A stretch of 63,550 nt of DNA. Origin: Paractinoplanes deccanensis (GTDB lineage Bacteria > Actinomycetota > Actinomycetes > Mycobacteriales > Micromonosporaceae). The stretch is from the NCBI RefSeq assembly GCF_016862115.1, contig NZ_BOMI01000043.1, positions 1 through 63,550 on the forward strand, given 5' to 3'. Shown here in pieces: positions 48,335 to 58,660 of the stretch (the first letter of the stretch is position 1; each line of letters begins with the position of its first letter). The position numbers and the translations under genes are program-made. The notes under the pieces were generated by a model. It was not told where the DNA came from. It did not search any database and saw nothing but the letters and a program-made list of their open reading frames with translations.

Positions 48335-50698
48335 TCACAACGTATAGGTCTTCGCCACGGCGAGCAGTTCGCTGGTGTGGGAGCCGACCGCGCCGACGTC
48401 GGCCGGGCGGGGCTGGAAGCCGGGCAGGGCGGTGAGGCCGTCGCTGCCGTCCATCGCGCGGAACCTGACCTGGCCCGGGGCGCGCACGGTCAGGGTGATC
48501 TCGACACCGCCGGGTGGCGGGGCGTGGAAGACGAAGCCGAAGCCCCACGGGCCGTCGGTGGCCGGCTCGCCGATCGGGACCTCGCGGCCGCCGACCACGG
48601 CGGAGGTGACCGGGGAGTCCGCCGCGACGTGGAGGGTGACCAGCCGGGCCTGCCGTTGCGGGGTGAGGCGCAGCCGCATCGTCCTCGTGTCACCCGAGCG
48701 GGTGTCAGCGGTCAGGGTGAGATTCGGCGCCGGCAGCGAGGCGGGCTGCGCCGTGCCGGTGCGGACCTCCTCGGGGCCGAAGGACGGCAGCGTGTCGTCG
48801 ACCCGGTGGAGGTCGCCCGACACGTACTGGCTCGTCCACTCCTGGGTCCTCGGCTCGTCGCTGATCCAGCGCGCCGTGTTCGTGTCGGCGTCCAGCGCGT
48901 ACATGAGCTGGGTCGGCGCCGGGTGCTCGGCGTCGAACCGGTCGGCCGACAGGCCCACGACGGTGAGGACGATCGCGGCGAGGGCGGCGGCCAGGGCCGG
49001 CAGCCCGCCGAGCCGCCGGGCCCGCGCCGCCGCCAGGCCGCGTTGGCCGCTCACCGCCGGGTGGATCAGGTCGATCACGGGCAGCAGGGCCAGGCCGAGC
49101 AGCACCGCCAGGAACGCGCCGGCCGCGCCGAGGTGGAGGCCGAGCGCCGGGAACAGCATGATCACCGTGGGCAGGAGGATCACCACGGCGACCAGGCCGC
49201 CCGCGGTGACCGCGGCCACCTGCGCCCAGCCGGGCAGGTGGACGGCGGCGATGCCGGCGATCGCCCCGGCCAGGGCGGGGAGCGCGGCCAGGTAGGAGCC
49301 GCCGGGGGTGACCGCGGCGAGCGCCACGCCCAGCGCGGCCAGCCAGCCGAGCCCGGCCACGGCGAGCGCCGCCGGGCCGACCCGCCGGCGGAACAGGGCG
49401 AACCACCCGAACAGCACGGCCGCCGTGAGGGCGAGGACGGCCAGCCTGTACCACCCGGGGCGGTACGGGTCGATGGGCAGCTCCGCGTACCCGGGCCGGA
49501 TCAACGTGAGAAGCAGCCACAGCGCCTGGGCGAGCACCGGCGCGAGCAGCAGCGGGATCAGCGTCAGCCCGGCCGCGGCCGCCAGCCGCCGGCCGGTGAT
49601 CAGCCCGCGGCGGCGGGCGAGCCAGGCGAGTGCGGCGACCGCGAGCACCGCCAGCAGCGCGAACGGCCACACGAGCGAGCCGGGGTAGCGCACCAGCCCG
49701 CCCGGCATCGGGAAGTAGGTGGCGTCCTCGCCGCTGGTCAGCGTGCTCAGGTCGCGGTCGCCGAGCGCCCGGGTCAGCGCGAGCGCGTTGTCGCCGTGGT
49801 GCTGGAGGCTGTCCTGGTCCATCACGCCCGGCACGTCGGTCGGGGCGTGATAGATCGCGGCGCCGTCGATGTAGGCCGCGTTGAGGCCGGCGAACCCGGC
49901 GTCCTTGAACGCGGTGAAGTCGGTGTCGTTCGGCATCAGCCGGTAGATCTCGACCGCGAACGACGTGCCGACCGGGTGCGGCGCCGACCCGTACACGTCG
50001 ACCAGGCGGCTGTTCTTCTCGGTGGTCTCGAACATGATGGCCGGCCCGGAGCTGCCGCGCGCCTCGAGGTTGAGCACGACCCCGCCGTCGCGGGCCAGCG
50101 GATGCTGGTCGACGAAGGCCTTCGCCCCGCAGAGGCACGCCTCCTCGCCGTCGGTGAGCACCAGCACCACGTCGTTGCGCGGGCGCGGGCCGGCCAGCAG
50201 CGCGCGGGCGGTCTCGAGGATCGCCGAGGTGCCGGCCGCGTCGTCGTTGCCGCCCGGGCCGGTCTGCACCGAGTCGTAGTGGGCCACCAGGAAGACCCGG
50301 CCGGTGGACGCCGTGCCGGGGATCACCGTGACGATGTTGCGCACGTGGGCGAGGCCCGTGCCGCCCGCGCTCGACGACAGCCCGGCGCCCTGGACCGAGA
50401 CCGCGTCCTGCACCTCGGGGGACAGCCCCAGCCCGCGCAGCGTGGTGAGCAGGCGCTCGCGCACCTCGTCCTGTGCGGCGCTGCCGACCGGGTGCGGACG
50501 GGTGGCGATCGCCTCCACCTGCTGGAAGGCGCGCCCGGCACTGAACTCCCCGGCCGGCGCGGCGGCCGGCCGCGCCTCCGGTGGCCGCACCGAGCGCGCC
50601 GCCGCCACTCCGGCCAGCACGAACACGACGATCGCGATCACGGCGGCCGATGCCCGGCGGGCGGGATCGGCGAGAGCGGGTGCACGCATGGGTGACAT
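48335..50698 (-). CDS. Membrane-bound M28-family metallopeptidase
   Basis: A 787-residue protein. After one N-terminal helix (about 13-35), the M28 zinc aminopeptidase domain (about 50-320) shows V-F-L-V-A-H-Y-D-S-V, G-N-D-D-A-A-G-T-S-A-I-L-E, D-G-E-E-A-C-L-C-G-A-K and a late D-F-T-A-F, the metal ligands H, D, E, D/E, and later H in I-Y-H-A-P-T-D. Eight to nine helices (about 350-590) and an outside beta-rich tail (about 600-787) follow, the layout of vacuolar membrane protease relatives. It should cut peptides at the outer face; substrate unknown. Divergent from the zinc-ribbon gene. Confidence 0.9.
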   Translation of the reverse strand: MSPMRAPALADPARRASAAVIAIVVFVLAGVAAARSVRPPEARPAAAPAGEFSAGRAFQQVEAIATRPHPVGSAAQDEVRERLLTTLRGLGLSPEVQDAVSVQGAGLSSSAGGTGLAHVRNIVTVIPGTASTGRVFLVAHYDSVQTGPGGNDDAAGTSAILETARALLAGPRPRNDVVLVLTDGEEACLCGAKAFVDQHPLARDGGVVLNLEARGSSGPAIMFETTEKNSRLVDVYGSAPHPVGTSFAVEIYRLMPNDTDFTAFKDAGFAGLNAAYIDGAAIYHAPTDVPGVMDQDSLQHHGDNALALTRALGDRDLSTLTSGEDATYFPMPGGLVRYPGSLVWPFALLAVLAVAALAWLARRRGLITGRRLAAAAGLTLIPLLLAPVLAQALWLLLTLIRPGYAELPIDPYRPGWYRLAVLALTAAVLFGWFALFRRRVGPAALAVAGLGWLAALGVALAAVTPGGSYLAALPALAGAIAGIAAVHLPGWAQVAAVTAGGLVAVVILLPTVIMLFPALGLHLGAAGAFLAVLLGLALLPVIDLIHPAVSGQRGLAAARARRLGGLPALAAALAAIVLTVVGLSADRFDAEHPAPTQLMYALDADTNTARWISDEPRTQEWTSQYVSGDLHRVDDTLPSFGPEEVRTGTAQPASLPAPNLTLTADTRSGDTRTMRLRLTPQRQARLVTLHVAADSPVTSAVVGGREVPIGEPATDGPWGFGFVFHAPPPGGVEITLTVRAPGQVRFRAMDGSDGLTALPGFQPRPADVGAVGSHTSELLAVAKTYTL

Positions 50699-50764
50699 CT
50701 AAGCGGGAACCTCCGACACCGGGTAGCCGGAAGATCGTTTATGGCGTGCCCTAGCGTTGTCGGG

Positions 50765-51100
50765 GTGAGCACGCCGTTCGATCCCGCCGCCGTCGTCGCG
50801 GAGTTCATCGACAGGGTGGCCCCCTACGACCCGCAGCCCGAGGTCGCGCCGGTCGCCGTGGTCGGCGTGCGCACCGCGCTCGGCGAGGCGACCTTCGCGG
50901 TGGGCGACCACGTGATCCGCGCCATGTGCAAGGCCTTGGAGGCCTACCGCGATCCGGACGATCGGGGCACCTGCGCCGAGTGCGGCAGCCGGCGGCTCGA
51001 CGACAATCTGCACTGCCGGGAGTGCGGCCGGCTCCATGGCATCCTTGGTGAGGTCATCGCCCACCACGCCCGCAGGGTGGCTGCCGAGGACGCCACGTGA
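50765..51100 (+). CDS. Small protein with a zinc ribbon
   Basis: A 111-residue protein; the GTG at 50765 follows a TAGCGT box (50752-50757) by seven bases, suggesting a leaderless transcript. The first 70 residues look helical (V-V-A-E-F-I-D-R-V; F-A-V-G-D-H-V-I-R-A-M-C-K-A-L-E-A-Y); the tail has a C-A-E-C and H-C-R-E-C zinc knuckle. Function unknown. It precedes the signalling operon with a 78-base gap. Confidence 0.7.
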   Translation: MSTPFDPAAVVAEFIDRVAPYDPQPEVAPVAVVGVRTALGEATFAVGDHVIRAMCKALEAYRDPDDRGTCAECGSRRLDDNLHCRECGRLHGILGEVIAHHARRVAAEDAT

Positions 51101-51181
51101 GATTGCCTCGGTGTTGTGCCCGGGCTGCCGGTGGTACACGATCAGCGGGTCGGTGCGGGTGGGGAGCGATCGGGGTGTGGC

Positions 51182-52399
51182 ATGACTGAGCGGTCGGTCG
51201 CCCCGCGCGCCCGCAGCAGCAGCCCCGCCCCGGAACGGCCGGCTCAGCAGGAGCGGCTGCGCATCCTCCTGGTCGAGGACGACGAGGGCGACGCCTTCCT
51301 GGTGCGCGAGCTGCTCGACGAGGCCGAGGCCCCGTTCGACCTGCGCGTGGCGACCAGCCTGCGCGAGGCCCGCGGCATGCTGCACGGCGTCCAGTGCGTC
51401 CTGCTCGACCTGGGGCTGCCCGACGCCGAGGGCATCGACGGCCTGCGCAAGCTGCTCGCCGTGGCCGGCAGCGCCGCGGTCTGCGTGCTCACCGGCCGCT
51501 CCGACGAGCACCTGGGCGTCGCCGCGGTCGCCGAGGGCGCCCAGGACTACCTGGTCAAGGGCCAGGTAGACGGCGTCCTGCTGACCCGCGCGCTGCGCTA
51601 CGCGGTCGAGCGCAAGCGCGCCGACGAAAATGCCCAGCGGCTGCGCGAGGTGGAGCTGCGCCAGGCGGAGTCGGCCCGCCTCGAGCGTGGCCTGCTGCCC
51701 CAGCCGCTCATGTCCACCGAGCAGGTCTCGGTGCACACCTTCTACCGCTCCGGGCGGGCGATGGGCCTGCTCGGCGGCGACTTCTTCGACGTGGTGCAGA
51801 TCGGCGACGACAAGCTGCACGTGATCGTGGGCGACGTTTGCGGGCACGGCGTCGACGAGGCCGCGCTCGGCGTGGAGCTCCGGGTCGCCTGGCGCGCGCT
51901 GGTGCTGGCCGGGGTGCCCGACGACCAGATCCTCGGCTCGCTCGAGCAGGTGCTGATGACCGAGCGACGGGCGCGCGAGGTGTTCGCCACGTGCGCCTCG
52001 GTGACGCTCGACCTGTCGCGCAACACCGGCGTGGTGCGGCTGGCCGGCCATCCGCCGCCGGTGCTGCTGTCCGGTGGCCGGGCCGTGCCGGTCGACGCGC
52101 GTACCGGCATCGTCCTCGGGGTAAGCCCGAGACCGACGCCGGCGACCGAGGTGGAGTTCTCTCGCGATGACTGGTCCTTGCTCATGTACACCGACGGCCT
52201 GATCGAGGGCCACACCGGCGACGGTGCCGAGCGGCTCGACGTCGAGGGCCTCTGCGGCCTGCTCGACGAGGAGGCGGCCCGCACGGTGCCGCTTCCCGCG
52301 CTGCCCGCGTGGCTGGTGGGCCGGGCCGAGCAGGCCAACGGCGGCCCGCTCGCCGACGACGTGGCGATGTTGCTGATCTCTCAGGGGAGCGGGCGGTGA
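51182..52399 (+). CDS. Response regulator with PP2C (SpoIIE) phosphatase domain
   Basis: A 405-residue protein from the ATG at 51182. The receiver domain (about 20-140) has V-E-D-D-E, the phosphoacceptor Asp in C-V-L-L-D-L-G-L-P and Y-L-V-K-G. After a coiled linker ([14 protein letters not shown]) the PP2C domain shows [22 protein letters not shown] and D-D-V-A-M-L, which bind two metals. Such RsbU-like proteins dephosphorylate anti-sigma-factor antagonists in stress pathways. It overlaps the following kinase gene by 4 bp (GTGA), so kinase and phosphatase are coupled. Confidence 0.94.
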   Translation: MTERSVAPRARSSSPAPERPAQQERLRILLVEDDEGDAFLVRELLDEAEAPFDLRVATSLREARGMLHGVQCVLLDLGLPDAEGIDGLRKLLAVAGSAAVCVLTGRSDEHLGVAAVAEGAQDYLVKGQVDGVLLTRALRYAVERKRADENAQRLREVELRQAESARLERGLLPQPLMSTEQVSVHTFYRSGRAMGLLGGDFFDVVQIGDDKLHVIVGDVCGHGVDEAALGVELRVAWRALVLAGVPDDQILGSLEQVLMTERRAREVFATCASVTLDLSRNTGVVRLAGHPPPVLLSGGRAVPVDARTGIVLGVSPRPTPATEVEFSRDDWSLLMYTDGLIEGHTGDGAERLDVEGLCGLLDEEAARTVPLPALPAWLVGRAEQANGGPLADDVAMLLISQGSGR

Positions 52400-54009
52400 G
52401 CCTTACCAGCCTGCGCACGTGGACGCTGCGGCGCCGCGTCGTCGCGCTCTGCATCGCGGTCGGCCTGCTGCTGTCCGGCCTCGCGGTGCTCGCGGCGATC
52501 ACCGCCGCCGAGAACAATCGCCAGCTCGACGACGTGCTCAACCGGGCCAGCCCGATGCGCGCGGCCGGCGAGGCGCTCAACACGGCGTACGTCGATCAGG
52601 AGACCGGCGTCCGCGGCTACGCGATCACCGGCAACCGGGACAACCTCGAGCCGTACACGACCGGGGTCGCCGACGAGAAGCGGCTGATCGGGCTGCTCGA
52701 GGGCTACCTGCACCCGGACGACACCGCCATCCGGCAGTCGTTGCAGGTGGTGCAGCAACGGGCCGCCGAGTGGCACAGCCAGGTCGCCACCCCGGTGCTC
52801 CAGGCGATCGAGAGCGGCGGTCCCGAGGCCGGCCAAGAAAAGATCAACGCCGCGTCGACGACCCAGTTCGACGAGCTGCGCACCGCGATCGCCGCGATGC
52901 AGGACGACATCCAGGTGCTGCGCACGCGGTCGGCGGACGCCGCCAAGGACTCGAGCCAGAACATGGTGGCGATCCAGATCGCCGCCGCCGCGATCATCAT
53001 CCTGGCCGGCGCGGCCCTGCTGCTGCTGCTCGACCGCCTGGTCACCAAGCCGGTGGTGGAGCTGGCCGGTCAGGTCCGCCAGGTGGCCGACGGCGCCTAC
53101 GACCACCACATCACCAGCACCGGCTCGCCCGAGCTGGCCAGCCTCGCCGAGGACGTGGACGGCATGCGGCAAAAGATCGCCGCGGAGCTGGCCGAGGTCC
53201 GCGAGGCCCGTTCCCAGATCGAGTGGATCAACGATCAGCTGAAGATCCAGGCCGAGGAGCTGACCCGGTCCAATCGCGACCTCGAGCAGTTCGCGTACGT
53301 CGCCTCGCACGACCTTCAGGAGCCGCTGCGCAAGGTCGCCAGCTTCTGCCAGCTGCTCCAGCGGCGCTACGCCGGCCAGCTCGACGAGCGCGCCGACCAG
53401 TACATCGCCTTCGCTGTCGACGGCGCCCAGCGCATGCAGCGCCTGATCAACGACCTGCTCGCCTTCTCCCGCATCGGCCGCCTCACCGCCGGCTTCACCG
53501 ATGTCGACCTGGGCCGGGTGCTGCCCGAGGTCAAGTCGCAGCTCGAGGCCCGCGCCGGCGAGGACGCCGAGATCACCTGGACCGACCTGCCCACGGTCGA
53601 GGGCGAGGAGCCGCTGCTCACCACGCTCTTCGTCAACCTGATCGGCAACTCGCTCAAGTTCCGCCGCCCCGACGTGCCGCCGGTGGTCCGGGTGAGCGCC
53701 GAGCGGGACGGCAAGGAGTGGCGGATCAACGTCCGGGACAACGGCATCGGCATCGAGGCGGAGTTCGCCGACAAGGTCTTCGTGATCTTCCAGCGCCTGC
53801 ACGCGCGCGACGCCTACGAGGGCACCGGCATCGGCCTCGCGATCGTCAAGAAGATCGTCGAATATCATGGCGGTCGGATCTGGCTCGACCTCGACGTCGA
53901 GGAAGGCACGTCGATCTACTTCACCCTTCCGGTGCTGCCGGGGTTCGGCGACGAAGACGACGCTCCCGAGGTCCCGGCGCAGGAGACGCGGAAAGAGGTC
54001 ACAGCATGA
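52396..54009 (+). CDS. CHASE3-HAMP sensor histidine kinase
   Basis: A 537-residue kinase starting at a GTG. A first helix (about 12-35) leads to a CHASE3 sensor (about 40-185) with [10 protein letters not shown] and a second helix (about 190-212), a HAMP region ([13 protein letters not shown]), a coiled coil and the kinase core. The phosphoacceptor is His305 in [12 protein letters not shown], followed by [25 protein letters not shown] and G-T-G-I-G-L-A-I-V. This type pairs with single-domain regulators, as here. Confidence 0.95.
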   Translation: MSLTSLRTWTLRRRVVALCIAVGLLLSGLAVLAAITAAENNRQLDDVLNRASPMRAAGEALNTAYVDQETGVRGYAITGNRDNLEPYTTGVADEKRLIGLLEGYLHPDDTAIRQSLQVVQQRAAEWHSQVATPVLQAIESGGPEAGQEKINAASTTQFDELRTAIAAMQDDIQVLRTRSADAAKDSSQNMVAIQIAAAAIIILAGAALLLLLDRLVTKPVVELAGQVRQVADGAYDHHITSTGSPELASLAEDVDGMRQKIAAELAEVREARSQIEWINDQLKIQAEELTRSNRDLEQFAYVASHDLQEPLRKVASFCQLLQRRYAGQLDERADQYIAFAVDGAQRMQRLINDLLAFSRIGRLTAGFTDVDLGRVLPEVKSQLEARAGEDAEITWTDLPTVEGEEPLLTTLFVNLIGNSLKFRRPDVPPVVRVSAERDGKEWRINVRDNGIGIEAEFADKVFVIFQRLHARDAYEGTGIGLAIVKKIVEYHGGRIWLDLDVEEGTSIYFTLPVLPGFGDEDDAPEVPAQETRKEVTA

Positions 54010-54461
54010 CTGGTGCTGTTCGGGCGGACGGCACGCCCATCGAGGTGCTCCTGGTCGAGGACGACCCCGGCGACGTGCTGATGACCCAGGAGGCGTTCGA
54101 GGAGCACAAGGTCCGCAACCGGCTCAACGTCGTCTCCGACGGCGCGCAGGCGCTGGCCTACCTGCGCCGCGAGGGCGAGTACGCCGACTCGGTGCGCCCC
54201 GACCTCATCCTGCTCGACCTCAACCTGCCCAAGCGGGACGGCCGCGAGGTGCTCGAAGAGATCAAGAAGGACCCGGAGCTGGGCCGCATCCCGGTGGTGG
54301 TGCTCACCACGTCGGCGGCCGACGAGGACATCCTGCGCAGCTACCAGTTGCACGCGAACGCGTACGTGACCAAGCCGGTCGACTTCGAGCGGTTCATCGC
54401 CGTCATCCGGCAGATCGACGAGTTCTTCGTCAGCGTCGTGAAGTTGCCGCCGCGTGCTTGA
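54006..54461 (+). CDS. Single-domain response regulator
   Basis: A 151-residue receiver protein that overlaps the kinase stop by 4 bp. Marks: V-E-D-D-P-G-D near 17, phosphoacceptor D71 in [12 protein letters not shown], and K in Y-V-T-K-P-V-D, in the order of the Rcp1-like group that serves phytochrome-type kinases. It has no output domain, so it may act by protein contact, for instance on the phosphatase or kinase of this operon. The next gene overlaps its end by eight bases. Confidence 0.95.
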   Translation: MTGAVRADGTPIEVLLVEDDPGDVLMTQEAFEEHKVRNRLNVVSDGAQALAYLRREGEYADSVRPDLILLDLNLPKRDGREVLEEIKKDPELGRIPVVVLTTSAADEDILRSYQLHANAYVTKPVDFERFIAVIRQIDEFFVSVVKLPPRA

Positions 54462-55263
54462 CCAGGTCGCCGAGCTCATCCGCGAGGTAGCGGCCACCGA
54501 GGTGCTGCCGCGCTTCCGCCACCTGGCCAACGACGAGATCAAGCAGAAGGCGCCGGGCGACCTGGTCACCATCGCCGACCAGGAGTCCGAGAAGGCGCTG
54601 ACCCGCGGGCTCACCGCGCTGCTGCCCGGCTCGACGGTGGTCGGCGAGGAGGCGGTCGCGGCCGACCCGCGGGTGCTCGACCGGCTCCGCGACGGCGGCG
54701 ACGTCTGGATCGTCGACCCGGTGGACGGCACGAACAACTTCGCCGCGGGCAAGACGCCGTTCTGCGTGATGGTGGCGCTGGTGCGCGACGGCGAGCCGGC
54801 GGCCTCGTGGATCCTCGACGTGGTCGGCGATCACCTGACGCTCGCCGAGGCGGGCTCCGGCGCCTACCGCGACGGCGTACGGGTGAAGACCCGCACCGAC
54901 GATCCGGGCACCGAGGCGCTGCGCGGCGTCGTCGCGCGTCACTACCTGCCGCCGCACCTGCGCGCGGTGGCCGACGCGCACACGCACGCGTTCGGCGAGG
55001 TCACCAACGGTCATCACTGTGCCGGCTACGAATATCCCTCGGTCGCCCTGGACGAGCAGCAGTTCGTGCTCTTCTGGCGCATCCTGCCGTGGGACCACGT
55101 GCCCGGCTCGCTGATCATCCGCGAGGCGGGCGGCACGGTGCTGCACCTCGACGGCACGCCGTACCGTCCCACGGACAGCGAGCGCGGCATGCTCGTCGCG
55201 CCGAACGACGACGTGTGGCACACGGCGCGCGACACGCTCTTCCCCGATCCGTCGATCCTCTAG
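54454..55263 (+). CDS. Inositol-monophosphatase-family phosphatase
   Basis: A 269-residue enzyme starting at a GTG. Family motifs are clear: the metal-binding V-V-G-E-E-A-V near 60, [12 protein letters not shown] near 87, and the late [15 protein letters not shown], where the usual W-D-x-A-A-G has become W-D-H-V-P-G. It hydrolyses a phosphorylated sugar alcohol, nucleotide or inositol; actinomycetes need it for mycothiol or phosphoinositide. Its place inside a signalling operon is odd and may reflect stress-linked metabolism. Confidence 0.92.
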   Translation: MLDQVAELIREVAATEVLPRFRHLANDEIKQKAPGDLVTIADQESEKALTRGLTALLPGSTVVGEEAVAADPRVLDRLRDGGDVWIVDPVDGTNNFAAGKTPFCVMVALVRDGEPAASWILDVVGDHLTLAEAGSGAYRDGVRVKTRTDDPGTEALRGVVARHYLPPHLRAVADAHTHAFGEVTNGHHCAGYEYPSVALDEQQFVLFWRILPWDHVPGSLIIREAGGTVLHLDGTPYRPTDSERGMLVAPNDDVWHTARDTLFPDPSIL

Positions 55264-55271
55264 GAGCGCGC

Positions 55272-56045
55272 GTGGCGTCGTACCTCGACGAGATCTTCGG
55301 TCTTGACGGGCGCACCGCGGTGGTGACCGGTGGCAGCTCGGGTATCGGGCGGGCCATGGCGGTCGCCCTGGGCCGGGCCGGCGCCCGGGTGATCCTGGTC
55401 GCGCGCCGCGTCGCGGCCCTGGAGGAGACCGTCGGCGAGCTGCGCGGTCACGGGGTCTCGGCGGACGCGATCTCGGCGGATCTCGCGGTGCGCGAGGCGG
55501 TCACGACCGTCGCCGCTCAGATCATCGAGCGGTACGGTGCCCCGGACGTGCTCGTGAACTCGGCGGCCGTCAACCGGCGCCCGCCGATGGACCGGCTCAC
55601 CGAGGACGACTGGGACGTCACCCTCGCCGCGAACCTGACGGCGCCGTTCCTGCTCGGGCAGGCCTTCGGACCGCTGATGGCCGAGCGCGGCTGGGGCCGC
55701 ATCATCAACGTCGTCTCGCAGCAGGCGTTCCGGGCGTACGGGAACAGCGGCGCCTACGGTGCGGCGAAGGCGGGCCTGGTCGGGCTCACCCGGTCGCAGG
55801 CCGAGGCGTGGTCGCCGCGGGGCGTGTGCGTCAACGCGATCGCGCCCGGCGTCGTCCACACTCCACTGACCGAACCGGTCTTCTCGGACCCGGCAACGGT
55901 CGCCAGGCACGCGGCCCGCACCATGATCGGTAGAAACGGCGTACCGGACGATTTCGGGGCATGTGCCGTCTTCCTGGCAAGCGATGCTGCCGTCGCCGTG
56001 ACCGGCCAGACACTCTTCGTCGACGGTGGTTACTCGGCCACGTGA
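55272..56045 (+). CDS. Short-chain dehydrogenase/reductase (SDR)
   Basis: A 257-residue enzyme from the GTG at 55272, five bases after A-G-G-A-G, eight bases past the previous stop. NAD(P) loop T-G-G-S-S-G-I-G-R near 18-26, N-S-A-A near 92, catalytic S in N-V-V-S-Q-Q and Y-x3-K in S-G-A-Y-G-A-A-K. The pattern is that of the classical SDRs near gluconate dehydrogenase and FabG; substrate unknown. It is the last gene of the operon, and the strand continues with a gap of 64 bp. Confidence 0.92.
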   Translation: MASYLDEIFGLDGRTAVVTGGSSGIGRAMAVALGRAGARVILVARRVAALEETVGELRGHGVSADAISADLAVREAVTTVAAQIIERYGAPDVLVNSAAVNRRPPMDRLTEDDWDVTLAANLTAPFLLGQAFGPLMAERGWGRIINVVSQQAFRAYGNSGAYGAAKAGLVGLTRSQAEAWSPRGVCVNAIAPGVVHTPLTEPVFSDPATVARHAARTMIGRNGVPDDFGACAVFLASDAAVAVTGQTLFVDGGYSAT

Positions 56046-56109
56046 ACGATCTGCCGATCCCTTGCGCAGCGCGGTAAAGTTCCCCGCGCTGACGATAGGG
56101 GAGGTATCC

Positions 56110-57123
56110 GTGGCGGCGGTTTCTCTACGCCGGATCAGCGCTGGGCTCGCCATGCTCCTGGTGGCGTGCGCGCTCGTGCTGACCGTGCCGGGCGGGGCGG
56201 CGCACGCCGACCCCGATGAGGGCGACAGCAAGACGTTGCGCAGCGCGCTCGAGTCCGCCGCCAAGGGCCAGGCCACCGCGATCCAGAAGCTCAAGGCGTC
56301 CAAGACGCGCCAGGCGCAGCTCCAGGCCACGGTCAAGCAGTCCGAGGCCAGCGCCAAGGCCATGGAGAGCCAGGTCAACGAGATCGCCAGCCGCTCGTAC
56401 CGCCTCGGCCGCACCAGCACGATGTCGATGCTGCTCGACAGCAGCTCGCCCGACATCTTCCTCGAGCGCATCGAGCGCCTCGACATGATGGGCCAGCTCG
56501 ACGCCCAGATCCTGACGCAGTACAGAGCCGCGTTCGCCAAGGCCAAGGCGGCGAAGGCGGCCATCGACAAAGAGGTCCTCGAGCAGACCAAGCAGGTCGC
56601 CGCGCTGACCAAGAAGAAGAAAGAGGCGGAGCTCGCGCTCGCCAGCGTCGGCGGCGGCTCCACGGCCGGCGGCTTCGTCTCGGCGAGCTCGGCGTCGGCC
56701 AAGCCGGCGCCGCGCAACTCCGACGGCTCCTGGCCCGACGAGTCCTGCACGATCAACGACCCGACGAGCACGGGCTGCCTCACGCCGCGCACGCTGCACG
56801 CCTATCAGGAGGCGCGCGCGGACGGCTTCACCCGCTACACGGTGTGCTGGAGCCAGCGCTCCTCCGGCGAGCATCCGAAGGGCCGCGCCTGCGACTTCTC
56901 GGCCAACGCGTCCACGTTCAAGAACGTGGCGGCCACCGGCGGCGACAAGACGTACGGTGACCGGCTCGCGGCGTACTTCGTGAAGAACGCCGACCGGCTC
57001 GGCGTGATGTACGTGATCTGGTACCGAGAGATCTGGATGCCGGGAACGGGCTGGAAGAGCTACAGCGCGAGCGGCGGACCGTCCGTCGTGCACACCAACC
57101 ACGTCCACCTGTCGATGCTCTGA
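56110..57123 (+). CDS. Secreted coiled-coil protein with VanY-like C-terminal domain
   Basis: A 337-residue protein starting at a GTG with G-G-A-G-G upstream. A signal peptide ends A-H-A-D near 36. A coiled coil (about 40-190) with heptads such as L-K-A-S-K-T-R-Q-A-Q-L-Q-A-T-V precedes a linker and a compact domain (about 215-337) with G-C-L-T-P-R-T-L-H-A-Y, S-G-E-H-P-K-G-R-A-C-D-F and a final H-T-N-H-V-H-L-S. The His/Asp/His pattern resembles D,D-peptidase-like zinc sites, as in ARB_07466-type domains. It could cut or bind the cell wall, like RipA-type proteins, which is inference. Confidence 0.85.
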   Translation: MAAVSLRRISAGLAMLLVACALVLTVPGGAAHADPDEGDSKTLRSALESAAKGQATAIQKLKASKTRQAQLQATVKQSEASAKAMESQVNEIASRSYRLGRTSTMSMLLDSSSPDIFLERIERLDMMGQLDAQILTQYRAAFAKAKAAKAAIDKEVLEQTKQVAALTKKKKEAELALASVGGGSTAGGFVSASSASAKPAPRNSDGSWPDESCTINDPTSTGCLTPRTLHAYQEARADGFTRYTVCWSQRSSGEHPKGRACDFSANASTFKNVAATGGDKTYGDRLAAYFVKNADRLGVMYVIWYREIWMPGTGWKSYSASGGPSVVHTNHVHLSML

Positions 57124-57148
57124 TCCCCGGCCGGATACCATCCGGCTG

Positions 57149-58645
57149 ATGGGAAATCCGCCGCGTGCCCTGCCGTCCGGTCTCGCCACCGCCCTGGTCT
57201 TCGGGTCCAGTGGCGCCGTGCTCGTCCTCGAGATCGTTGCCCTGCGCCTGGTCGGCCCCTACGTCGGCGTGACGCTCCAGGTCAGCAGCTCGGTCATCGG
57301 GGTGTCGCTCGCGGCCATCGCGTACGGGACGTGGCTCGGCGGACGCCTCGCCGACCGGTACGATCCGCGCTCGCTGCTCGCCCCGGCGCTGCTGCTGGGC
57401 GCCGTCGGGACGGCGGTGACGCTGCCGCTGGTCCGCTACGGCGGCGAGCTGCTGCGCGGCGGGGCGGCGCCGGCGGTGCTCCTGCTCGCGGCGCTGGCGG
57501 TCTTCCTGCCCGCGTTCATCCTGTCGGCGGTCAGCCCGCTCGTCGTGAAGCTCCAGCTCAGCGACCTCGACCGGACCGGCTCGGTGGTCGGCCGGCTGTC
57601 CAGTATCGGCACGCTCGGCGCGATCACGGCGACCCTGGCGACCGGGTTCATCTTCGTGGCCGCGATGCCGTCCTCGTGGATCGTGCTGACGCTCGCGCTG
57701 CTGCTGGCCGCGGCGGGCGGGGTGCTGTGGTGGTGGCTCCGGTCGACGTCGGCGCTGCCCGGCAAGCCGCGCACCCGGGCGGTGCTGGTCACCGTCGGGC
57801 TGGTCGGCGCGGGCCTGGGCGCGTCGTCGCCGAGCCCGTGCGACGTGGAGACGGCGTACCACTGCGCCCGGGTGGAGTCCGACCCGTCCACGCCGGGCGG
57901 GCGGACGCTGATCCTCAACTCGGCGCGGCACTCGTACGTCGACCTGAACGACCCGAGAAACCTGGAGTTCGCGTACATCCAGTGGATCGCGGCGGCGGCC
58001 GACGTGCTGCCCGCCGGCCCGGTCGACGCGCTGCACATCGGCGGCGGCGGGTTCACGATGCCGGCCTACCTGCGCTCCACGAGGCCCGGCAGCGCCCAGC
58101 TCGTGGCGGAGCTGGACGGCGGGCTGGTCGACCTCGACAAGCAGAAGCTGGGCCTGGAGACCGGCCCCGACCTGCGGGTGCGGGTCGGCGACGCGAGGGT
58201 GGCGGTGGCCGAGCAGGCGACGGAGGCGTACGACCTGGTGGTGGGCGACGCGTTCGGCTACCTGGTAGTGCCCTGGCACCTGGCCACCCGCGAGATGGCG
58301 GCCGACATCGCCCGGGTGACCCGGCCGGCGGGCCTCTACGTGCAGAACGTCATCGACTACCCGCCGGACAGGTTCATCCGAGCCGAGATCGCGACGGTCG
58401 CGGCGGCCTTCCCGCACGTGGCGGTGATCGCCCCGCAGGAGGCGCTGGACGGCGAGGTGGGCTCCAACTTCGTCATCATGGCGTCGAAGAGCCCGCTCCC
58501 GTCGGCGGCGGTCCGCACCCGGCTGGCCGCCGTGGCCAAGGAGCCGGTGACGCTGCTGGAGGGCGCGGAGCTGGACGCCTTCGTGGACGGCGCCCGCGTG
58601 CTGACCGACGACTACGCCCCGGTCGATCAGCTGCTCGCCGGATAG
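57149..58645 (+). CDS. Spermidine-synthase-like protein with N-terminal membrane domain
   Basis: A 498-residue protein. The first 230 residues have six to seven transmembrane helices with the G-G-R-L-A-D-R MFS-like loop. The C-terminal domain (about 260-498) is a methyltransferase-fold SpeE domain: L-H-I-G-G-G-G-F-T-M-P, the acid in A-E-L-D-G-G-L-V-D-L, R-V-G-D-A-R-V and V-V-G-D-A-F-G-Y. Members join aminopropyl groups to amines; with the membrane domain the role is unsettled. The ATG has a TACCAT box eight bases before it, so a leaderless start is possible. Confidence 0.88.
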   Translation: MGNPPRALPSGLATALVFGSSGAVLVLEIVALRLVGPYVGVTLQVSSSVIGVSLAAIAYGTWLGGRLADRYDPRSLLAPALLLGAVGTAVTLPLVRYGGELLRGGAAPAVLLLAALAVFLPAFILSAVSPLVVKLQLSDLDRTGSVVGRLSSIGTLGAITATLATGFIFVAAMPSSWIVLTLALLLAAAGGVLWWWLRSTSALPGKPRTRAVLVTVGLVGAGLGASSPSPCDVETAYHCARVESDPSTPGGRTLILNSARHSYVDLNDPRNLEFAYIQWIAAAADVLPAGPVDALHIGGGGFTMPAYLRSTRPGSAQLVAELDGGLVDLDKQKLGLETGPDLRVRVGDARVAVAEQATEAYDLVVGDAFGYLVVPWHLATREMAADIARVTRPAGLYVQNVIDYPPDRFIRAEIATVAAAFPHVAVIAPQEALDGEVGSNFVIMASKSPLPSAAVRTRLAAVAKEPVTLLEGAELDAFVDGARVLTDDYAPVDQLLAG

Positions 58646-58660
58646 CCCGGCGCTTCTCGG

